DNA of 8,760 nucleotides from JAWLFY01 sp964462125. Lineage in GTDB: Bacteria; Planctomycetota; Planctomycetia; Pirellulales; Pirellulaceae. Numbering within the stretch: position 1 is the first letter of the stretch; each line of letters opens with the position of its first letter. The position numbers were made by a program, and so were the translations under genes. Under the pieces are notes generated by a model that made no database searches, had not been told where the DNA came from, and saw only the letters and a list, made by a program, of their open reading frames with translations. The stretch spans positions 1 through 8,760 of the forward strand of contig CAYWXT010000238.1 in assembly GCA_964462125.1 (NCBI GenBank). The letters are read 5' to 3'. Of the stretch, positions 1-6,315 are shown piece after piece.

Positions 1-223
1 GGATCGATTCCCTGCTCACTGCGAGTCCGCGCTCCGTGGCCAAGCCGTCCCCGGCCACCAAGCCGCAGCGGTGCAATCTTGATGCCAGATCATATGCCCC
101 GTTCGGCCAAATGCGAACGCGAATCGAACGTGCTTCCCCGTGGGGTGCGTTCTGCGCCCAAGTAGGCGACACTGAGGGGACGGCGTTTCCGCGTTCCTTC
201 TCTCTTTTCCCCAAGGTGGTGTG

Positions 224-3139
224 ATGTTGCGACATGTGCCAGGAATGGGATCATGGTGTTTGACACGACCGATGCTCGTCGGCTGTCTCGTTGTGACTGC
301 CGGGGCGACCATCGCTGCCGCGGAGAAGGAGCATTATTCGATCGATGTGGGAAAGCTGGTTGCCGACTTCAGCCCCGAACGGATTGTCTCGGATGATGCA
401 GTACGGCAAGCCAGCTTTTACCAGAAGGACGTCGCGCCGCGGGTCGTCATTGCCAATGGCGGTGAAGCCTATATGCTGGCTGCGGCGAATCCGAACAATG
501 CGTACCTCGGATATCGGATCATTGGTGAGAAGCCGAAGGGAAAGGCGACCCAGGGCAGCGTGTACCTGCTCCGCCGGGACCCAGAACATCGACGCGATCC
601 GGTTTTAGCCAAGTTCGATTTTGAGGTGCCGGACGAAGTCGCGAAACCGGCGAAACGAGAAGACTTTCTGCGAGCCAAAGGACGGCATTTCTTACGGTTG
701 TGGTCGGAAGAGATGGCCGGCTCAGCCGTCTTTCGGCATCTGGCGGTGAGCTGCTTGTCAGAGATTGGCGAGTCGACCGATCGCGATTCCCAGGCTTGGC
801 CACGCCGTCGACCGGAGGGGGTCGATCGGACGATCCAAATGATGAGCGGTGGCCGGGCGGTGAGCGAGAACCTGCAGTTGGACCAGCAACTCCCCGACAC
901 GACCGATGACGGGGAAGCCTTGGTCGACCTGAAGACGATCGAAGGGATCACGGTCACGGAAATCGACTGGAAGTCACGCCTGACGGATCAGCCGACCGAC
1001 CTCGATCCGCTGGCCCGCGCGATTCCGCATGACCAGTACGCGGTCTTTGTCTCCTCCTTCCCGGCGTTGACCGAGTTACTCGACCGCTCTGGCGACTTGG
1101 TACGCCCGCTGACCGGACCGTTGGAGGAACAAAGTCGCACGGTCGATGTGATCGGGTTTTACCAACGGCAGTTAGGATTGCCGCTGGACACGGTGACGCG
1201 GCAACTCGGAAAGAGAATGATCTCGGAGGTTGCGATCACTGGATCCGATCCCTATTTCCGCACCGGCACCGATGTGGCGGTGTTGATCAACAGCGATCAA
1301 CCGCAGCTTCTGCACCAAGCCATTGTTGCATTGGTCGAGAGTCAAGCGAACCTTCAATGGGCGGTCGAGCGATCTCAACAACAGATTGCTGGTCGAAAGG
1401 TGATCGGCTGGGAAAATCCCTCCCGCGATTTTAGTAGCGTCGTCACGGCGACCGACGACGCCGTGATCGTGACGAATTCATGGACCCAGGTGACTCAGAT
1501 CCTGGATTGCCTCGATCGGAATCGTCCCTGCCTCGATGAGCTGGACGAGTACCGGTTCTTCCGCCAGCGGTATCGACGGGGCGAAGGAGACGAGTCGGCG
1601 TTGTTGATGATCAGCGATGCGACAATCCGGCGATGGTGCGGTCCGGAGTGGCGGATCGCCGCGTCTCGCCGGACCCGGGCGCGGGCCAGGATCGCCGATG
1701 TTACTGTGAAGAACGCCGATGCGTTGATCCACGGCGAAGTGACGGAGTTGCGTCGTGTTGATCCGGCTCGGGATGAGGGGCCGGTGGCGCGCGGGGACGG
1801 TCCGCCCCGGCGGGACGGACGTACGGTGGCGCGCGGGGACGGTCCGGCCCGGCGGGACGGACGTACGGTGGGGAAACTTGAACTGACGCCGGTTGGGGTG
1901 GTCTCTTCCAGCTACGGCAGCCTTCGCTTTCAAACGCCGATCTCCGAGTTGAACCTGACGCATGCGACCAAGGACGAGGTGCAGGCGTACGAAGCATGGC
2001 GCACCCGGTACGAGCGCCGCTGGCGAAACGTGTTTGACCCGATCGCCTGCCGGATCTCACTTCGCCCGAACGAACTCCATGCCGACCTGTCGGTGATCCC
2101 GCTGATGCTCGGAACCGAGTACCGATGGTGGGTCGATCTCGTCGGAGAGGCAACGCTGGCCGTTGACGCCGGCGACCGGCATCCCGACACACTTGCATCC
2201 TTGTTGTTTGCTCTCGACGTTGACGGGGCGGCATTTCGATTTGCACGAGCATTCGTCGGTCGCAACCAACCAGTGGACGTGGATCCGTTGAGCTGGGTCG
2301 ACGGGGCCATCCATTTCTACCTCGACACGGACGAAGCGTGGATGAAGCAGCTGAGTGAGCAGTCGCCTTGGGAACGGAATCCGGAGAAGGAGGCGTCCGA
2401 CGCGCCGATCGGAATCTACGTTCCCTCGCGGGATAGCTTGCGTCTGGCTGCATTCATGGTCGCCGTGCGTGACATGATCGAACGGTTCGCTCCCAATACG
2501 GTCACGTGGGGAACCGATACCTATCGGGATATGAAGTTCGTCACCATCACGCCGGAGAATTTGACGTCGGTCGGGCCCGATACTCAATGGTTCTATGTGA
2601 CCACGCCGGACGGGCTGACGATCAGCCCGAATCGGGGTGTGATCGAAAGGGCAATCGATCGGCATCTGGAGCGAATGGCGAAGCAAAGCCATGAACCGTC
2701 GCAGTCAGGGGAGCCGACCGATGCGGAGCAGAGCGCCGCCGAAGACGCCGGCCGCCGGCAAGCGGAACTCATGGTCACCGGCAAGGGGGTGCGGGCATTG
2801 GTCGATATCGAACCAACCCGAGTTCTCCGCCGGGTCCATCGCGCCAGCTGGAGTAACCTGCCGATCCTCAATTACTTCCAAGATCGGTACCCGGATCGCG
2901 ATCCGGTTGAGGTCTATCGAAAACTGTTTGGCGAAACGATTGTCGAGCCGAGTGGGGGCCGATACGAATGGAATGCCGAGCGGCAGACGTATGTCTCGTC
3001 ACTGCACGGCTACCATCTCGAACCGCAGGCAGGCCCCCGGGTCAGTCCCGAGTGGGCTGCGGAGGATCGGTTGCGTGCAACGGTTGCGTTTACCGACGGA
3101 GGTCTGCGCGCGACATTCACGGTAACCCAATCTCAGTGA
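224..3139 (+). CDS. Large exported protein of unknown function (971 aa)
   Basis: I do not recognise a characterised family. The N-terminus is a convincing Sec signal peptide: basic n-region, hydrophobic core around MLVGCLVVTAGATIAAA, and a likely signal peptidase I site after AAA, just before EKEHYS. The product should therefore be periplasmic or extracellular. No later membrane span is evident. The mature part is rich in Asp, Arg and Trp, with mixed alpha/beta-looking segments. Around residues 270-355 (QYAVFVSSFPALTELLD through TGSDPYFRTGTDVAVL) it vaguely recalls planctomycete DUF3352-like exported proteins, but this is a weak inference. Residues about 521-548 are a 14-residue tandem repeat, and about 820-850 is a Glu/Ser/Ala-rich linker. 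ATG 224 is chosen because AAGGTGG (213-219) lies at good Shine-Dalgarno distance. GTG 221 is in frame but too close to it. The frame is open throughout, with stop TGA at 3137-3139, and the gene appears monocistronic. Confidence is high that it is a gene and low on function. Confidence 0.9.
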   Translation: MLRHVPGMGSWCLTRPMLVGCLVVTAGATIAAAEKEHYSIDVGKLVADFSPERIVSDDAVRQASFYQKDVAPRVVIANGGEAYMLAAANPNNAYLGYRIIGEKPKGKATQGSVYLLRRDPEHRRDPVLAKFDFEVPDEVAKPAKREDFLRAKGRHFLRLWSEEMAGSAVFRHLAVSCLSEIGESTDRDSQAWPRRRPEGVDRTIQMMSGGRAVSENLQLDQQLPDTTDDGEALVDLKTIEGITVTEIDWKSRLTDQPTDLDPLARAIPHDQYAVFVSSFPALTELLDRSGDLVRPLTGPLEEQSRTVDVIGFYQRQLGLPLDTVTRQLGKRMISEVAITGSDPYFRTGTDVAVLINSDQPQLLHQAIVALVESQANLQWAVERSQQQIAGRKVIGWENPSRDFSSVVTATDDAVIVTNSWTQVTQILDCLDRNRPCLDELDEYRFFRQRYRRGEGDESALLMISDATIRRWCGPEWRIAASRRTRARARIADVTVKNADALIHGEVTELRRVDPARDEGPVARGDGPPRRDGRTVARGDGPARRDGRTVGKLELTPVGVVSSSYGSLRFQTPISELNLTHATKDEVQAYEAWRTRYERRWRNVFDPIACRISLRPNELHADLSVIPLMLGTEYRWWVDLVGEATLAVDAGDRHPDTLASLLFALDVDGAAFRFARAFVGRNQPVDVDPLSWVDGAIHFYLDTDEAWMKQLSEQSPWERNPEKEASDAPIGIYVPSRDSLRLAAFMVAVRDMIERFAPNTVTWGTDTYRDMKFVTITPENLTSVGPDTQWFYVTTPDGLTISPNRGVIERAIDRHLERMAKQSHEPSQSGEPTDAEQSAAEDAGRRQAELMVTGKGVRALVDIEPTRVLRRVHRASWSNLPILNYFQDRYPDRDPVEVYRKLFGETIVEPSGGRYEWNAERQTYVSSLHGYHLEPQAGPRVSPEWAAEDRLRATVAFTDGGLRATFTVTQSQ
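1782..1871 (+). repeat. In-frame 42-bp tandem repeat, 2.1 copies, REP-like
   Basis: Two adjacent 42-bp units (1783-1824 and 1825-1866) differ at a single base, C1805 versus G1847. The first bases of a third copy run to 1871. Because 42 is a multiple of three, the repeat adds two 14-residue units (VARGDGPPRRDGRT and VARGDGPARRDGRT) without breaking the large exported protein. Each unit is extremely GC-rich and contains short inverted repeats: GGACGGTCC, and GTCCGCC facing GGCGGGAC. This is the character of a repetitive extragenic palindrome rather than of ordinary coding sequence. The near identity implies a recent duplication. Arg/Gly/Asp-rich composition makes the segment probably a disordered, charged loop. 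Confidence 0.85.
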
Positions 3140-3540
3140 GCCATGCGGATGCTCAGCCCGGGAAAACCGGTTGCGATATGCCAGCGGGGTGTCCCGCAGT
3201 TCGAGCTGTCTCCAAAGAGGTTCTTCCGGGAGTTTAGTGGCGGACTGGCAGCACGAAGTGCTGTTACTGTTGGTCGGAGGCCTTCGTTTGGGGGCTTTGT
3301 TGGTGAGATCCGAGGGAGTGACGCGATGATCTACACGCCTGCATGCTCCGCAGCTCCAACCCTCTCCGAGGAAGGCAGCTACCTCGATTGCATTCCGACA
3401 ACAACCAGCGAGCATCCGCTCGCTGCCACGAAGTCCCGGGCGCGCCGATTCGGTTAGACTGAGGGATTGGATCACATCGTTCCTCGTACCGGTGAGTCAG
3501 TCATGGTCGGCTACGACGCGTCAATCGAACAAACGATGGT
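3140..3540. other. Gene-poor intergenic stretch before transposase relic
   Basis: About 400 bp with no convincing gene. The longest frame (3143-3457, 104 codons, +) starts 3 bp after the previous stop, has no Shine-Dalgarno, gives a low-complexity Arg/Ser/Pro mix and matches nothing I know. I treat it as chance. Near the right edge, GGTGAG (3491-3496) lies a few bases before an ATG at 3503. That frame yields only about a dozen plausible codons before running out of phase through the transposase relic. It could be the start of a gene cut by the insertion, but support is thin. No terminator with a T-run was found for the upstream gene. Confidence 0.4.
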
Positions 3541-4020
3541 GAACTCTGGACCAATCGGTCCACCCGCGAGTTGTCCGATGCGCTGTCGCAACACGGCGTC
3601 TATGCCTGTCCCAACACGGTGGATCGGTTGCTTCGCGAAGAGCTTGAACTGGGCCGCAGGCAAGCCTGCAAGGATCTGGCCATCGGCCACTCGCCGGATC
3701 GCGATGCCCAGTTCAAACGGATCGCGGAGCTCCGCGAGCATTACGCCATGTGGGATCTGCCGATCATCAGCGTTGACACCAAGAAGAAGGAGTTGCTGGG
3801 CAATGTCCACCGGCCCGGTACAGCACGAACCGATGCTCAGGTGCACACGTTCGATCACGACTTTGCCATCGCCGCCGACGGCAAGGTTATTCCCTACGGC
3901 ATCTATGACGTGACGGCCAACGAGGCTTTGATAACGCTGGCCCAGGGCAGCGACACGGCCGAGTTGGTCGGTGATTCCATTCGGCTGTGGTGGAACCGCA
4001 TGGACCACTCCGCACATCCC
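3541..4020 (+). pseudogene. ISAzo13-family transposase, internal fragment
   Basis: The translation in the frame of 3541 reads WTNRSTRELSDALSQHG, then NTVDRLLREE, HSPDRDAQF, PIISVDTKKKELLGN, VIPYGIYDVTANEALITLAQGSDTAEL and RLWWNRM. These are the consecutive conserved blocks of ISAzo13-type DDE transposases, and the Asp in SVDTKKKE is a probable catalytic residue. Only about 160 residues of an expected 400 or more remain. The N-terminal helix-turn-helix part is absent, with an in-frame stop at 3493. Similarity ends near 4020, just before the expected second catalytic block (LLxxADGGGSN). The frame then runs on to 4260 antisense through mddA, which is meaningless. This is a dead relic with no active product expected. 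The family assignment is from memory of the motifs and is strong; exact breakpoints are uncertain by about 15 bp. Confidence 0.85.
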
Positions 4021-4040
4021 TACATCCTATCTGATTACGC

Positions 4041-4769
4041 TCACTGCGCGCGGTATGGCAACAGCATGCCGACGCGCCGACGGTATTCCTCGTACGCCAC
4101 GCCATGGTGCCCCCTGAGATCCCGCTCTTCGAAGGCCACGCCAATTAAAATGTACGCGGTCATCAGCAGGGCGAATGCGAGGCGGCTGGCGCTCATCGTC
4201 GGTGCCGCCCAGAACGCCACGATGAAGCCCAACATCAGCGGGTGGCGGACCCACTTGTAAACCGACCGCTCCACGAACCGCGGCGGCTCGTACGGCCGAC
4301 CGCGCAGGTGCAGCCACACCTGCCGCAGGCCGAACAGATCGAAGTGATCGATCAGAAACGTGGTGTAGAAGACCAATGCCCAGCCGATCGCGAACAGCGC
4401 CCAGAGCACCGTCCTGGCCGCGGGGCTGGCGACCTCCCACACGGTGCCGGCGACGGGCTGCCACTGCGACATCAGCAGCCCGAGTAGCACGGCGGCGATC
4501 AGTACATACGTGCTCCGCTCGGCCGGCGTTGGCACGACGCGCGTCCACCACCGCTTGAAGGACGGACGGGCCATAACCGTGTGCTGCAGCCCAAACAGTC
4601 CGACCAGCCCGGCGTCGATCAGGAGCGCAAGCCACCAAGCCATCGCCGGGGAGCCGTGGACCGATCGCGGAACGGCGATCCCGCCCACGAAGCCGATCAG
4701 ATACAGAATCGCGGCGAGCGCCAGCACGTAAGCGGCGACGCCGTATGCGAACACCATCAACCGGCCCAT
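4041..4769 (-). CDS. mddA: Methanethiol S-methyltransferase (MddA), NnrU-like membrane protein
   Basis: MddA transfers a methyl group from S-adenosylmethionine to methanethiol, giving volatile dimethyl sulfide. It is an integral inner-membrane enzyme of the NnrU/isoprenylcysteine methyltransferase-like superfamily. The 242-residue product has the usual length and about five to six hydrophobic segments. It shows the family signatures in order: GRLMVFAYG and LYLIGFVGG at the N-terminus, LQHTVMARPSFKRWW (61-75), PAERSTYVL (82-90), FLIDHFDLFGLRQVWLHLRGRPY (138-160, conserved core), VRHPLMLGF (174-182), EERDL (214-218) and a terminal GMLLPY. The ATG at 4769 is preferred over the in-frame ATG at 4793. 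It has GGAG (4778-4781) eight bases upstream, and family members begin with this M-x-R/L-FxYG stretch. Its 3' end converges on the ISAzo13 relic only 20 bp away, and an endonuclease relic lies upstream on the same strand. It looks intact and probably functional. The alternative is a general NnrU-domain protein of other specificity. Confidence 0.85.
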   Translation of the reverse strand: MGRLMVFAYGVAAYVLALAAILYLIGFVGGIAVPRSVHGSPAMAWWLALLIDAGLVGLFGLQHTVMARPSFKRWWTRVVPTPAERSTYVLIAAVLLGLLMSQWQPVAGTVWEVASPAARTVLWALFAIGWALVFYTTFLIDHFDLFGLRQVWLHLRGRPYEPPRFVERSVYKWVRHPLMLGFIVAFWAAPTMSASRLAFALLMTAYILIGVAFEERDLRGHHGVAYEEYRRRVGMLLPYRAQ

Positions 4770-4829
4770 CCTGTGATCTCCGCGAGTTGACATATCCCAA
4801 CTAGCTCCGGCCCAACCCGGCGCTGACCC

Positions 4830-5189
4830 TTAATCTATTCGATCGTACCGCCGGGCCCAGGGCTGCTGCAATGGCTCTAGTGCCTCGCGTCCTTCAGAGA
4901 CAGGAGTTTCTGGGGAACGATCTATGTCTGCAATGTTGAGCCGGAAAGTTCCCTCGAACAGCGGGTGGGACTCCGTAAGGCGATCCGCAATCGGCCCGGC
5001 CGCCATCACGTAGTCGATGCGATGCTTCGCCATATCGGCCTTGATCGTCAGACCCTTCCCCTCACCGACTTTGGCGAAGGTGTCGATCTGGCCAGCGTCG
5101 GTCCACAGTTTGTGCTCGTTCGTGTCAGGACCGTGGTTCAGGTCGCCGATTAGAAGCGTAAAACGTCCTGCGTCCAAATCGGCTTTCAT
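4830..5189 (-). pseudogene. Endonuclease/exonuclease/phosphatase family fragment
   Basis: The minus-strand translation contains FTLLIGDLNHGPDTNEHKL, followed by a DAGQIDTFAKVGEGKGLTI-like block, then HRIDYVMAAGPIADRL and LFEGTFRLN. These match the middle-to-late part of metal-dependent EEP-fold phosphodiesterases, where GDLN supplies a metal/catalytic Asp-x-Asn and RIDYV precedes the last catalytic loop. The N-terminal half of the fold is missing. The expected terminal Ser-Asp-His loop is also missing: similarity stops at about 4935 and the remaining 35 codons to the TAA at 4830-4832 are unrelated. Without the Asp-His the product cannot be a normal nuclease or phosphatase. The frame upstream of Met 5189 extends to 5261 but runs antisense into a transposase relic, so 5189 only marks the first in-frame ATG before recognisable sequence. 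The substrate of the ancestral enzyme cannot be told. Confidence 0.7.
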
Positions 5190-5233
5190 GGAGCCGACGG
5201 CAAAGAAAAGGTGACGATCCCAACGAAGCCCGG

Positions 5234-5508
5234 AGTTCCCTGCACGCCAAGCGAGACGCATTTTTGACGGTGCTGGAACACCCTCACCTGCCGCTGCACA
5301 ACAACCTTTCCGAGAATGGCATTCGTGACTATGCGCGGCTCCGCAAAATCAGTGGCGGAACCTGCAGCGACGAAACGCGTCGCTGCCGAGACACGTTCAT
5401 GAGTTTAATACACCGTGCCGCAAGTTGAGCATTCGTTTTCAGTCGTATCTCCGGGACCGACTTACCGGCCGTGGCGAAATCCCCATGCTCTCGAGTTTGA
5501 TGAGAACG
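5234..5508 (+). pseudogene. Transposase C-terminal relic, IS66-like, frameshifted
   Basis: The frame starting near 5234 reads AKRDAFLTVLEHPHLPLHNN, LSENGIRDYARLRKISGG and RRCRDTFMSL. This is the C-terminal part of a DDE transposase type common in planctomycetes. The LPLHNN-xx-EN motif, as in IS66-like enzymes, holds the last catalytic Glu. A frameshift near 5404-5408 sends this frame to a stop at 5426. The next frame continues the protein as CRKLSIRFQSYLRDRLTG and RGEIPMLSSLM, also family-like, up to about 5508. Everything N-terminal is missing. The relic lies head to head with the EEP fragment, about 45 bp away, so two unrelated broken genes abut. It is a decayed mobile element with no function expected. 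The IS family name is less certain than its being a transposase. Confidence 0.75.
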
Positions 5509-5618
5509 GTTGCACAAGAGTCCGAGGCAACGTCCACTCCCGCTGGACCAGGGTCGCGTCACTTCCTCCGATCCCACCAAAAAAGTCCCCGAACGAAAGA
5601 CTCCGACCCCATCGATAA

Positions 5619-5638
5619 CAGGCCGTCCTGCCGGCCTG
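5619..5638 (-). terminator. GC-rich hairpin downstream of antiporter gene, possible terminator
   Basis: CAGGCCG (5619-5625) and CGGCCTG (5632-5638) form a perfect 7-bp stem with a 6-base loop, about 30 bp past the antiporter stop on the minus strand. No T-run follows immediately. A run of six T on the minus strand occurs only about 35 bases further, at 5579-5584. It is therefore a weak candidate for an intrinsic terminator and may be just a chance palindrome. Confidence 0.3.
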
Positions 5639-5668
5639 CCGCCAAAACTAGAGAAAAACCCGGTCGGA

Positions 5669-6256
5669 TTAGGCGTGGCGTGCATCCGCATCGGGTGCAT
5701 TTCCGCTGCGGTACGCACGTACCGTGCCGATAACAAGTGTGATGGCTGTCAGAGGGACGACAAATCCAAGCATCACCGCAGCAAAATTTCGTGTCAACGA
5801 CGGGACGGTAGCCGCAACCACCATAAATCCTGTGTAGGCGCAGTAATAGAGCAGGAACAAAGCACCTTCCCAGCGGGCGATCCGATGCTCGGTAAAGAAG
5901 ATCGGGAGACAAGCGATTGCGACGACGATCATCACCGGAATATCAAAACCGAATGCCGCGTCAGAGACCGCCACTCCTTCGGCGGAGACGAGGCTCGAGA
6001 TTCCCAGCACTCCCATAATGTTGAAGATATTGCTGCCGACGACGTTGCCGAGGGCAACATCGGACTGGCCGGTCAGTGTCGATTGAACGCTGACAGCGAG
6101 TTCGGGCGCACTGGTCCCAAACGCCACGACCGTCAGTCCAACGACCAAGGGAGAGATTCCGATCGCCGCCGCTAACTTGGAGGAACTGCGAACCAGCAGT
6201 TCCGCTCCCGCCGTCAGGATGACAAGTCCCAGAACCAGTGTCAAAATCACCAACAT
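5669..6256 (-). CDS. Short CaCA-family Na+/Ca2+ antiporter with one alpha-repeat missing
   Basis: The 195-residue hydrophobic product belongs to the calcium/cation antiporter (CaCA, YrbG-like) family, which exchanges Ca2+ for Na+ or H+ across the inner membrane. Visible motifs are GAELLVRSSSKLAAAIGISP (17-36), the ion-binding alpha-1 hallmark VAFGTSAPELAVSV (45-57) and ALGNVVGSNIFN (68-79). After that come FDIPVMIVVAIACLPIFF (104-121) and HRIARWEGALFL (124-135). Bacterial family members are normally 310-370 residues with two such repeats. Here the first-repeat start seems joined directly to sequence typical of the second-repeat end, so roughly 150 residues are absent, yet the frame is open. 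ATG 6254-6256 is chosen because GAGG (6263-6266) sits six bases upstream. A TTG at 6314-6316 is in frame but would overlap the divergent gene's start codon. Function as a normal ten-helix exchanger is doubtful; homodimerisation of half-units is conceivable. A relic with a preserved frame is the main alternative. Confidence 0.8.
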   Translation of the reverse strand: MLVILTLVLGLVILTAGAELLVRSSSKLAAAIGISPLVVGLTVVAFGTSAPELAVSVQSTLTGQSDVALGNVVGSNIFNIMGVLGISSLVSAEGVAVSDAAFGFDIPVMIVVAIACLPIFFTEHRIARWEGALFLLYYCAYTGFMVVAATVPSLTRNFAAVMLGFVVPLTAITLVIGTVRAYRSGNAPDADARHA

Positions 6257-6315
6257 AAAAAGCCTCGCTGACGTCACCTGCCTGGCCGGATAGCAATGCA
6301 GCCATAGAGGAATCA
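6257..6315. promoter_or_regulatory. Divergent intergenic region with TGACGTCA palindrome
   Basis: These 59 bp separate the antiporter gene (-) from the oxidoreductase/desaturase operon (+) and must carry at least the ribosome-binding sites of both: GAGG at 6263-6266 on the minus strand and AGAGGA at 6306-6311 on the plus strand, five bases before ATG 6316. The 8-bp perfect palindrome TGACGTCA (6269-6276) lies between them and could be an operator half-module, though a single 8-mer may be chance. I could not place convincing -35/-10 boxes. Transcription may start inside the opposite gene. Confidence 0.4.

Noticed and set aside
36..224. 62-codon frame upstream of the large gene
   Set aside because: No Shine-Dalgarno near its start and no recognisable motif. 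It overlaps the real ribosome-binding site of the next gene, so it is probably leader sequence.
1782..1871. Tandem repeat considered as a CRISPR array
   Set aside because: The units are directly adjacent without spacers, there are only two, and they lie in frame inside a coding sequence.
1701..2453. 250-codon minus-strand frame inside the large exported gene
   Set aside because: Arg/Pro/Ser-rich shadow produced by high-GC codons of the sense gene; no start signal.
3143..3457. 104-codon frame after the large gene
   Set aside because: No Shine-Dalgarno, unrecognisable composition and no neighbours supporting it; kept only as part of the gene-poor stretch.
4027..4800. 257-codon minus-strand frame overlapping mddA
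   Set aside because: A frame-shifted shadow of mddA on the same strand, with Arg/Ala-rich low-complexity translation and no family match.
5510..6175. 221-codon open frame on the plus strand
   Set aside because: It is antisense to the CaCA antiporter; its His/Asp/Arg-rich, non-globular translation is what antisense of a hydrophobic gene gives, and it has no ribosome-binding site.
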